Origin: Paracoccaceae bacterium
GTDB taxonomy: Bacteria > Pseudomonadota > Alphaproteobacteria > Rhodobacterales > Rhodobacteraceae
Length of the DNA stretch: 64,000 nucleotides
Direction: 5' to 3'
NCBI GenBank assembly: GCA_029246285.1
Contig: JAQWNW010000047.1
Location: 1 to 64,000 of the forward strand
Under the pieces are notes generated by a model. It was not told the origin of the DNA. It made no database searches and worked only from the letters and a program-made list of their open reading frames with translations. The stretch's first letter is position 1. Every line of letters begins with the position of its first letter. Below, piece by piece: positions 27,601 to 34,953 of this stretch. Both the position numbers and the translations under genes were made by a program.

Positions 27601-28980
27601 TTATTCTCCATACTCATCATAAATATCGCGCCACGGTCGACTTTCGTAAGCTACCCGCTTTATATTTATTAAATGAAGTGCGGTAACATTATCTGACGTG
27701 ATTGAACCAGACCAAGTACCAGTCCCTAACATAAAGCTAGGCTCTAAATCAGTCGAATAACCCATACCACCCAGAATGGCTGGTGTATTAACCAGCACTC
27801 TTCCGGTCGGAATACGTGAAAACTTAGCAATCACTTCTGGATCATTTGAATGAACAACTGACGAATGCCCCCATCCCTCAAATCTGGCTATTTGATTTGA
27901 TAATTCAATTCCATGCTCTTCATCATTAGCAACATAAAACGCTAAGACTGGATTCAATTTTTCAGCAGACAATGGTCGATGCCAACCAATTTCCTCTTCT
28001 TCCGAAACTAATATTCGTGTTTTTGGTGGTATAGAAAACTCAGCTAACTCAGCTAATACATTTGGAGATTGACCTACTCGATTTGGGTTCATCCGTTGTT
28101 TTCCAAGAAAAATGACTTTTGCTAATCTATCAGATTCTGCCGGCGTACAAAAATATGCACCTCGGAGCTTCAATTCATTTCGTAATTCTCTTGCAAGCTC
28201 CTTATCAACAATCAAAGATTGTTCAGAAACACATGCAGTTCCATAATCAAAACTCTTTGATACAATAATTTGCTCAGCTACTTCTGTTAAATCATTAGCT
28301 TTTGACTTATTGACATAACAAGGAACATTTCCCGCTCCTACCGCCAATGTAGGCTTTCCAGAAGAATAAGCGGCTTTTACCATAGCAGGACCGCCAGTCG
28401 CCATTACAACTGAAGTTCTTCGATGCCTCATAAGTTCATCAGTTCCTTGGATAGTCACGTGCTCTAAGCACTGGATAAGTCCCTTTGGTGCACCCATCTG
28501 CTCCGCCACTCCAGCCAAGAGCCTAGTTACCTCTAATCCGCAGCGCAATGCTCTTGGATGAGGAGCACAAACAATTGCGTTTCCAGCTTTCACAGCAGAT
28601 AAAACCTTGTAAATGATTGTTGATGTTGGATTAGTTACAGGAATCAAGGCAGCTACTAACCCCATGGGCTCTCCAAATGCGGCTACTTTTGTTGCATCAT
28701 CTTTCCACAACATTCCAAGCGTAGTTACATCCCGTAAATAATCAGCTACCGAAACCGCATTGAACATGTCTTTTATTCTTTTATCTTTTGCGTTTCCATA
28801 TCCTGTTTCAGCGACTGCTAGCTCAACAATTCTATTGACCTCAGGCTCAATTGCATTTGCCATAGCATCGACGATTGCATCAATTTTACTCGGATCAGTG
28901 CCTAAGAATTGTCTATAGGCTTCAAATGCTGTTTCAGCACAACGCCTTGCAGCCGCGATTGATTTCAAATCAGCGTCCAT
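27601..28980 (-). CDS. CoA-acylating aldehyde dehydrogenase of the microcompartment
   Basis: About 459 aa, of the PduP/EutE/SauS and AdhE N-terminal class. Cys250 in KSFDYGTACVSEQS is the catalytic nucleophile, with the acylating-class GNVPCYV and HPRA blocks and PVTNPTSTIIYKV near 114-126. It converts an aldehyde to acyl-CoA with NAD. It has no long N-terminal targeting helix; the core starts at once, SIAAARRCAETAFEAYRQ. ATG 28980 with GGGGGA five bases upstream is preferred over in-frame ATGs at 29004 and 29040, and overlaps the upstream gene by 11 bases. The aldehyde is not defined; acetaldehyde, glycolaldehyde or sulfoacetaldehyde are candidates. Confidence 0.9.
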   Translation of the reverse strand: MDADLKSIAAARRCAETAFEAYRQFLGTDPSKIDAIVDAMANAIEPEVNRIVELAVAETGYGNAKDKRIKDMFNAVSVADYLRDVTTLGMLWKDDATKVAAFGEPMGLVAALIPVTNPTSTIIYKVLSAVKAGNAIVCAPHPRALRCGLEVTRLLAGVAEQMGAPKGLIQCLEHVTIQGTDELMRHRRTSVVMATGGPAMVKAAYSSGKPTLAVGAGNVPCYVNKSKANDLTEVAEQIIVSKSFDYGTACVSEQSLIVDKELARELRNELKLRGAYFCTPAESDRLAKVIFLGKQRMNPNRVGQSPNVLAELAEFSIPPKTRILVSEEEEIGWHRPLSAEKLNPVLAFYVANDEEHGIELSNQIARFEGWGHSSVVHSNDPEVIAKFSRIPTGRVLVNTPAILGGMGYSTDLEPSFMLGTGTWSGSITSDNVTALHLINIKRVAYESRPWRDIYDEYGE

Positions 28981-30169
28981 TTCGTCCCCCAGTCGCGATT
29001 TCATCCATTGCACGACGAGCCGTGTCAATATTGTCTGCATTTATCCCTATTGCTTCTAATCGCCTTCCAGCTGCAGAAATATCCGCTCCTAAAATATTAG
29101 AAGCTAAATTGATTAAGGATGTTGTCATTGGCACCTCTAGTTTTGCTATTTTAGCTGCAGAAGTAAGAGGAACTAAAGATCCAATTATTCCACACCGCAA
29201 TAAGGATTTAGCCTGTTTTTGCAACGGGATTGTTCTACTATAATCTCCACGCAAGCTACCGCCAAAGATATCTATCATTTCATCATCAGAGGGTAAATCG
29301 CGAACCCCATAAGCTTTTGCCACCATTTTTCTCTCAGAGTTCAATGCAGAGATGATATTTTTTTGAGCAGGCCCAATTATTGAAGCAAAAGTTCTATTCT
29401 CTTCTAGCGGCTTACCTCCCATAGGTATCGATACAGCGGTACTTCCAAATGCTGGGCCACCCATTATCAAAGTTGGAATTTCAATCATGGCAGAACCATC
29501 TAAAAATCCAGATGTCAGTACGCTGTCATAGCCATCTAAGTTATGGAAATATACTTTTAAGGCATTCAAAACGTCAGATCGATTGCTAGGCAAGGTCGCA
29601 GCAGGCATTGGAGCAGCGTTGGATAAGGTTAATATTGAACCCGCTTCACTGTACCAATATGGAAGCCCTTGCACTTCGACTATAGTAATATCTGCAGCGC
29701 ATCCCCCAATTCTGAGCAACCATGCTGTTTCTATAGCACCTAATGATCTTCCAGGAGCGACCACCAATACTTGCCCATCTTTTAAATGATCCGCAAGCAC
29801 CATTGCATAAGTTCGTTGCTTATGTACTGGGCCAGTCAGAAATATAACCTCAGCATCCTTTACCACATTGTCAAGTTCAGCTGAGGTTTTTATTGACGGA
29901 CCCTCGTCTCGGTCCACGTGATAGGTCCCAATGGGACCAAGGCCTCTCAACGTTACTCCACTCGACGACCTAAGTGCCGATAATTCATCTCCATAAGCAG
30001 AGAAAAGCTTTACTTCAGCGCCCTTTGAAAGAGATAAAGCAGCAATCAATTTACCGTCTGCACCTCCACCCAAAACAGCCACCTTAGAAAAAGACTTTTT
30101 ATCATTTACCGGTTTCTTAGTGGTAGTTTTGGATATAGCTTGAGTAAATTCTTCGAATCCAGAACTCAT
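28970..30169 (-). CDS. Opine (octopine/nopaline) dehydrogenase-like protein with targeting-peptide-like N-terminus
   Basis: 399 aa. The Rossmann domain begins KVAVLGGGADGKLIAA (29-44); the C-terminal half is the helical opine dehydrogenase domain seen in octopine/nopaline dehydrogenases (GFLDGSAMIEIPTLIMG, then a long helical region ending near AAGRRLEAIG). Opine dehydrogenases reversibly join an amino acid and a 2-oxo acid by NAD(P)H-linked imine reduction. Residues 2-14 (SSGFEEFTQAISK) form a possible amphipathic helix followed by a polar linker to about residue 28, the layout of a BMC encapsulation peptide. It may cleave an N-substituted amino acid, or serve as an NADH sink. Exact substrate unknown. 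Confidence 0.75.
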   Translation of the reverse strand: MSSGFEEFTQAISKTTTKKPVNDKKSFSKVAVLGGGADGKLIAALSLSKGAEVKLFSAYGDELSALRSSSGVTLRGLGPIGTYHVDRDEGPSIKTSAELDNVVKDAEVIFLTGPVHKQRTYAMVLADHLKDGQVLVVAPGRSLGAIETAWLLRIGGCAADITIVEVQGLPYWYSEAGSILTLSNAAPMPAATLPSNRSDVLNALKVYFHNLDGYDSVLTSGFLDGSAMIEIPTLIMGGPAFGSTAVSIPMGGKPLEENRTFASIIGPAQKNIISALNSERKMVAKAYGVRDLPSDDEMIDIFGGSLRGDYSRTIPLQKQAKSLLRCGIIGSLVPLTSAAKIAKLEVPMTTSLINLASNILGADISAAGRRLEAIGINADNIDTARRAMDEIATGGRNGR

Positions 30170-30213
30170 GTCGTAAACCTTTCCAGCTTAAAACGATTGA
30201 ACAGTACAGAGTT

Positions 30214-30522
30214 TTAGTCTGCACCACCATTACCGAGCGCACCGATTAAAGCCTCTAACTCATCGTGAGGTCTTGCGATCACGTGAACGGAAACAACTTC
30301 ACCCACTTTGTTTGCTGATGTGGCTCCCGCATCTGTAGCAGCTTTAACAGCGCCCACTTCACCCCTCACAAGGGTTGAAATCAAACCACCACCATTCTTC
30401 GTTTGACCGACAATAGTAACACTCGCCGCTTTAACCATAGCATCGGCTGCTTCTATTGAAGCGACCAATCCTCTGGTTTCAATCATACCAAGTGCCATTT
30501 GACTCTGAATTGACTTAGCCAT
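30214..30522 (-). CDS. Hexameric microcompartment shell protein BMC-H
   Basis: 102 aa single BMC domain. [24 protein letters not shown] is the first strand-helix unit (about 9-32), [20 protein letters not shown] the second, and [11 protein letters not shown] the last strand. The central-pore region is NGGG (about 46-49). The start is ATG 30522, preceded by GAAGGAAAA; the frame extends 11 residues further without support. It overlaps the 3' end of the BMC-P gene by eight bases. It is the only BMC-H in the window and would form the bulk facet tile. Confidence 0.95.
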   Translation of the reverse strand: MAKSIQSQMALGMIETRGLVASIEAADAMVKAASVTIVGQTKNGGGLISTLVRGEVGAVKAATDAGATSANKVGEVVSVHVIARPHDELEALIGALGNGGAD

Positions 30523-30820
30523 TTTGTTTTTCCTTCTCTTTGTTATCTTTTTCATTAAAATTGTAAATTTTCTCTACTATCGCTACAATTGAAGCATCAA
30601 CAGGCGCTCCAGTCACTGAGATAGGTATTCTTGCCGCAGACCCTGTCGCAATTAACACAGTGTCTCCAACTCCAGCGCCACAAGTGTCAACGACTACAGT
30701 AGCGTTAGATAAAATGTTGCCATCACCATCTAAAATGTCAGCAATCAATGTTTTAAATCCTACTAACTTTGGATCTTTTGTAGTGGCATTAACATGCCCT
30801 GTAATTTTACCAATTTTCAT
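30515..30820 (-). CDS. Pentameric microcompartment vertex protein BMC-P (EutN/CcmL family)
   Basis: 101 aa. [23 protein letters not shown] is replaced in function by its opening KIGKITGHV and [11 protein letters not shown], both typical of EutN/CcmL, followed by [22 protein letters not shown], the conserved pentamer core (about 47-63). It caps the icosahedral vertices. A highly charged C-terminal tail of about 12 residues ([14 protein letters not shown]) extends beyond the core. Its ATG shares one base with the stop of the glutamine-synthetase-like gene (TAATG), so the shell genes are translationally coupled to it. Confidence 0.94.
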   Translation of the reverse strand: MKIGKITGHVNATTKDPKLVGFKTLIADILDGDGNILSNATVVVDTCGAGVGDTVLIATGSAARIPISVTGAPVDASIVAIVEKIYNFNEKDNKEKEKQNG

Positions 30821-32115
30821 TAAAACACATCCCTGTAACGCTCTAACTCAAATGGTGTAACTTGCTGATTGAAAAAATCTAATTCTCGTTCACTTTGTTG
30901 TAATGCTATCTCATATAAATCAGTTCCAATAACATTCTTGAGCCAATCTGAATTCCTAGCTAAATCAATTGCATCACGTAAATCAGTGGGGATTGGAGAA
31001 GCTACTTCAGACTCATAAGCATTGCCTGTGGTCATTTCATCAGGTTCAATTTTACCCTCTAGTCCGTCCAAACCAGCTGCGATATCTGTCGCCATTATTA
31101 AATATGGATTACAATCAGCCCCAGCGTCGCGTTTCTCGACTCTTGTCGCGCTATCAGAACCCTGGATTATCCTAATTCCTACAGTCCTATTATCAATACC
31201 CCATGCAGTATTTATAGGACAAAAAGTATAAGGTTGACGACGCCTAAAGCCATTTACAGTGGCACTACCACAAACAGCTGCTTCAGCCATTCTTTTTTGC
31301 ACACCGCCAACAAAGTACTTACCGTCCTTACTTAAGGCACCATTATCAGCGAATATATTTTTTCCATTTTTCCACAAAGAATAATGACAATGAAATCCAC
31401 TGCCCGATTGTTCAAAAAATGGTTTTGCCATAAAAGTGGCCTTATAACCGTGCTTAAAAGCTAATTGCTTTACAACATTTCTAAAAGTAACAACTCGATC
31501 TGCCGCGAGTAAAGCCTCATCATAACGAATATTAACTTCTACTTGGCCCTCAGCATATTCTGGGTTGGACTGTTCTACAGGTATGCCAATTTCATTAATG
31601 TTATTTCTAATTGGTCCAAGAACATGCTCTAACTCTGCAGCACGCTCTAAACTATAAACACCATTTCCTTTGTCTTTTGGCATGCCAGTTTCTGGATCGA
31701 GTAGGTAAAATTCTAATTCAGCGCCAACTTTAATCTCAACGCCCAATTTTTCCGCTCTATCTAATTGTCTAATTAAAACTTGCCTTGGATCGATGGGCAC
31801 AGGCTTATGATCCATCCCCTCTGCTCGAGCAAATGCAAGAGCAACTCCTGGCTCCCACGGTAGACTTACTGGTTTAGTGATAGGAAAAAGATGCATATCT
31901 GGGTAACCGTTATCCATATTTACATAAGGGGTATCCCAAACGTCACAAGTCATATCGATAGCAAATAAAGCAGCCGATAAGGCATTTCCATTTTTGCATA
32001 TATTGTCCCAATTACTCGCTGGGATTCGCTTTCCACGCATAATTCCATTTAAATCACCTAATCCCAAAGCAACGGTATGCGTGCCTTCGGGTAAAGTAAA
32101 ATCTTCTGCGGCCAT
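30820..32115 (-). CDS. Glutamine-synthetase-like gamma-glutamyl amine ligase, head of the BMC operon
   Basis: 431 aa, GS catalytic fold without the adenylylation-site Tyr region. Visible active-site blocks: VGAELEFYLL (metal Glu), GQVEVNIRY, SGSGFHCHYSLW (metal His, ATP), FRRRQPYTFCPINTAWG, and RVEKRDAGADCNPYL. The N-terminal domain lacks a FDGSSI-type ammonium loop, as in PuuA, IpuC and GmaS, which ligate glutamate to amines. Known relatives make gamma-glutamyl-putrescine, -isopropylamide or -methylamide. With mgsABC in the same regulon a GmaS-like role on an amine is likely. GAGGAGG precedes the ATG, and the operator lies 39 bases upstream. Confidence 0.88.
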   Translation of the reverse strand: MAAEDFTLPEGTHTVALGLGDLNGIMRGKRIPASNWDNICKNGNALSAALFAIDMTCDVWDTPYVNMDNGYPDMHLFPITKPVSLPWEPGVALAFARAEGMDHKPVPIDPRQVLIRQLDRAEKLGVEIKVGAELEFYLLDPETGMPKDKGNGVYSLERAAELEHVLGPIRNNINEIGIPVEQSNPEYAEGQVEVNIRYDEALLAADRVVTFRNVVKQLAFKHGYKATFMAKPFFEQSGSGFHCHYSLWKNGKNIFADNGALSKDGKYFVGGVQKRMAEAAVCGSATVNGFRRRQPYTFCPINTAWGIDNRTVGIRIIQGSDSATRVEKRDAGADCNPYLIMATDIAAGLDGLEGKIEPDEMTTGNAYESEVASPIPTDLRDAIDLARNSDWLKNVIGTDLYEIALQQSERELDFFNQQVTPFELERYRDVF

Positions 32116-32207
32116 CCAATTATCCTCCTCACAAATTACTGTTGCTAGTTCTCTGTATTCTGTATACAGTATTCAAAAGTACAGGGAATGGCAAGGGTTA
32201 ATTTAAT
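32116..32207. promoter_or_regulatory. Divergent control region between BMC operon and flavoprotein gene, with operator copy 2
   Basis: This 92-base gap carries both promoters. TGTATTCTGTATACA at 32154-32168 differs from the other two operator copies by one base, and it is embedded in a wider dyad centred on GTATAC. The site is 39 bases from the ATG of the glutamine-synthetase-like gene and 40 bases from the ATG of the flavoprotein, so one dimer could control both directions. Confidence 0.72.
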
Positions 32208-33347
32208 ATGAAAAAAAGTAACATTATTGTGGTAGGCGGCGGAATCGCCGGAACTATGACAGCTCTAAGCTTACAAAGAAGTGGCAACCAAGTCACTTTA
32301 ATAGATAGATGGGAGCCAGGCCATGCCCGAGCAGCTTCCTCAGACTATAATCGAGTGATTAGAGCCATTTCAGGGCATGATGAATTTTATACAAGGTGGG
32401 CCAGAGAAAGCCGTCAGCGTTGGCTGGAATTACAAGCTGAAACAGGTCAAAAATTAATGTATGAATGTGGTGCACTTATACTGGCCACAGAAGGTCATTC
32501 AGATTGGGAAGACGCATCATCAGCAACGTTTGATAAAGTTGGCGTGCCCTATTATAAATTTAATCAAGATGAAATTAGCAAAAGATTTCCTCAATTCAAG
32601 GTTCCCGATATTTCTTATGCCCTCTTTGAGCCTGAAGCTGGTATGTTAATGGCTCACAGATGCGTAATTACTGGCATTGAATTATTTAAAAAAGCAGGTG
32701 GTATAGTAAAACGTGGCCATGTAACAACGGACCCCACAGAAAAACCCCTGTTAGACAACAAACCTTTGGAGGCTGACGTAATAATCATCGCGACAGGGGC
32801 CTGGATGTCCGAAATGTTTCCCCGTACCATTAAGCCAATTTCTGCTATAATCGGGTTGCCGGTTTTTTACACCTCTACTCCTAACGGCAGCGACCTATTT
32901 GATAAAGACAAGATGCCTTGCTGGATCGATCACGGCCAAAATTCATTTGGAATTCCCTCCAGTGAGGGATCAGGAATTAAAGCAATGATCGCAATTCCAG
33001 AAAAAATTGACCTGGATAATGACGAAAGACTTATAAAACGAGAAGCTCTTGCCCGCACACAAAGCTACGTAAAACATCGCTTTCCATTATTAGAAAATGA
33101 AAAAGTTGTAGACTCGAAATTTAACCAAATAATCTTAACACCTGATACTCATTTCGTGGTGGATTGGCACCCCGAACACACTAATGTATTGTTTGCAGGA
33201 GGTTGTTCTGGGCACTTATTTAAACATGGACCTGTTTTTGGAGAGTTTGTTAGTGGAGTCGCCATGCATGACTATGGGACAGCTGACAGATTCAAGATTA
33301 CAGGAAGAAAGAAACTAAGCCCTAAGGAAAGCCCATCAGGGAGATAA
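32208..33347 (+). CDS. MSOX-like DAO-family FAD oxidoreductase
   Basis: 379 aa, length of monomeric sarcosine oxidase. The FAD fingerprint IIVVGGGIAGTMTALSLQRSG (5-25) is followed by ASSDYNRVIRAISGHDEFY, the MSOX-like substrate/FAD loop. Near the C-terminus TPDTHFVVDWHPEHTNVLF and GHLFKHGPVFGE match the family. The covalent-FAD Cys that precedes TPDxHF in MSOX is Asn here (KFNQIILTPD), so FAD is probably not covalently held. MSOX relatives oxidise N-methyl or N-alkyl amino acids to imines. It is divergent from the BMC operon, sharing its operator; an N-substituted glutamate is the suggested substrate. No signal peptide. Confidence 0.85.
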   Translation: MKKSNIIVVGGGIAGTMTALSLQRSGNQVTLIDRWEPGHARAASSDYNRVIRAISGHDEFYTRWARESRQRWLELQAETGQKLMYECGALILATEGHSDWEDASSATFDKVGVPYYKFNQDEISKRFPQFKVPDISYALFEPEAGMLMAHRCVITGIELFKKAGGIVKRGHVTTDPTEKPLLDNKPLEADVIIIATGAWMSEMFPRTIKPISAIIGLPVFYTSTPNGSDLFDKDKMPCWIDHGQNSFGIPSSEGSGIKAMIAIPEKIDLDNDERLIKREALARTQSYVKHRFPLLENEKVVDSKFNQIILTPDTHFVVDWHPEHTNVLFAGGCSGHLFKHGPVFGEFVSGVAMHDYGTADRFKITGRKKLSPKESPSGR

Positions 33348-33392
33348 ACTAACAGAGAGCAATTTTGACTTCGATTAGAGAGGGGGACCACA

Positions 33393-34229
33393 TTGAGTAA
33401 TCACCTTGAGAAGAAAGTGATAATTATTACTGGGGCAGCCAGTGGGTTTGGCCATCTTGTGGCTTTGAAAAGCTTAAAACTGGGCGCAAGGGTAGTTCGC
33501 TGTGACATTAACAAAAATAATCTAGAATCCTCACAATCTGATTTTACTAAATATAAGAATGATGTATTAGATTATACAGCAGATGTCGCCAACCTGAAAC
33601 AAATGCAATCATTGGTAAGCCGTGCAATCAAAAAATTTGGCTCCGTCGATATTCTGATAAACAACGCGGGTATAATGCCTCTTGCTTTCTATAAAGACCA
33701 CAATGAAGCTTATAAAGATTGGGAGAGGTGCATTGAAATAAATATCAAAGGTGTATTGAATGGTATTATTTCAACTTATGATACCATGATATCTCAAGGA
33801 AATGGTCACATTGTAAATATCTCTTCCATCTATGGAAATTATCCAGTCGCAGGAGCTGGAGTCTATGGAGCATCCAAAGCAGCAGTAAACTTTTTATCTG
33901 AATCGCTTCGGGTAGAAACTCAAGGAAAAATAAAGGTTACGACTATCAAGCCCACGGGCGTCCGTGGAACTAATCTTGGAAAAGGCATTATTAATGAAGA
34001 TGCAATAGTTGGTATTTTGGGTCAAAATGCATCAAGTTACATCAAAAAAATGGATGATTTTGACCACGGCAAATTGCCGGATCATTATAGTGACCACAAT
34101 AACATCGAATATTACGCATTAAGTCCAGAGCATTTAGCAGAACAAATAATATATGCTATAAATCAGCCATTAGGAGTGACAATTGCAGATTTAACAATCC
34201 GTGCTTCAGGAGATGAATACATTCTATAA
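33393..34229 (+). CDS. Short-chain dehydrogenase/reductase
   Basis: 278 aa. Cofactor loop ITGAASGFGH (13-22), NAG near 92, Ser in ISSIYGNYP and catalytic YGASK (Tyr-x3-Lys), then IKPTGVRGTN. It starts with TTG at 33393, supported by GAGAGGGGG upstream. About 20 residues longer at the C-terminus than the SDR at 24567, and not a close copy of it. It follows the MSOX-like gene by 45 bases on the same strand, so it is probably part of the same induced unit. The alcohol or ketone substrate is unknown. Confidence 0.88.
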   Translation: MSNHLEKKVIIITGAASGFGHLVALKSLKLGARVVRCDINKNNLESSQSDFTKYKNDVLDYTADVANLKQMQSLVSRAIKKFGSVDILINNAGIMPLAFYKDHNEAYKDWERCIEINIKGVLNGIISTYDTMISQGNGHIVNISSIYGNYPVAGAGVYGASKAAVNFLSESLRVETQGKIKVTTIKPTGVRGTNLGKGIINEDAIVGILGQNASSYIKKMDDFDHGKLPDHYSDHNNIEYYALSPEHLAEQIIYAINQPLGVTIADLTIRASGDEYIL

Positions 34230-34252
34230 AATTCAACGTTATTAGACAACAT

Positions 34253-34948
34253 TTAATAACCAAAAGCTGTTTTGAAAAAGTTAGCGGCTTGCTGTGCAAA
34301 AAGATGATCTTGAACTTTAAGTTCTTTTAAAGATTTAGACGCTCTGGTAACTTCATCTACACTTAAGATTTCTTGCTCTAGCTCTGCTACAATCCGACTT
34401 ACAAAATCATGATTATATTCTGGATGAAACTGGCATGAAAAAGCTGGAAAGTTATACTCAATTATTGCGTTTTTACAGTAATCTGCACTGCCAACCACAC
34501 TCGCTTCTTTTGGCACTTTTAACACTTGATCCTGGTGAGCAATATAGGCGTTAAAATCATTATTTTTCATTGAAAACCTTGAAACCCCCACCTTATAACC
34601 CACGTCAGATTTTCCAGAAATACCACCAAAGGTGTCAGCCATTAACTGGTGACCAAAACAAATTCCAAATAAAGGTTTTTTACTTTTCTTTATAGCTTTT
34701 AGAAAAGAACGTAACTCAATGATCCATGATAAACTATCATAAATGCTTTTTTCAGACCCAGGTACTATAAACCCATCAAAATCCTCAACCTTAGGAAATT
34801 CGCAATTTTTTGCTATTGGTATCGTAAAAAAAGATACATTGGGCAAGAATGGCTGAAGCCATTTTGTAACTACTGACCCCACACTACCATATCCACTTAA
34901 CTTCGAGCCCTCTAAAATTGCACAATCCAATATTGCAATTTTCTTCAT
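34253..34948 (-). CDS. Class I glutamine amidotransferase-like protein
   Basis: About 231 aa. The catalytic triad is visible: Cys in LFGICFGHQLMADTFGG and the His-Glu pair in SCQFHPEYN. The fold is a stand-alone GATase1, as in GuaA-like proteins and gamma-glutamyl hydrolases. In this setting it may hydrolyse a gamma-glutamyl amide, in the manner of PuuD, or supply ammonia. A VPGSEKSIYD segment replaces the usual GGP oxyanion region, so it is a diverged member. The start is placed at ATG 34948 just after the mgsC stop. Last gene of the mgs operon. Confidence 0.8.
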   Translation of the reverse strand: MKKIAILDCAILEGSKLSGYGSVGSVVTKWLQPFLPNVSFFTIPIAKNCEFPKVEDFDGFIVPGSEKSIYDSLSWIIELRSFLKAIKKSKKPLFGICFGHQLMADTFGGISGKSDVGYKVGVSRFSMKNNDFNAYIAHQDQVLKVPKEASVVGSADYCKNAIIEYNFPAFSCQFHPEYNHDFVSRIVAELEQEILSVDEVTRASKSLKELKVQDHLFAQQAANFFKTAFGY

Positions 34949-34953
34949 CACAC

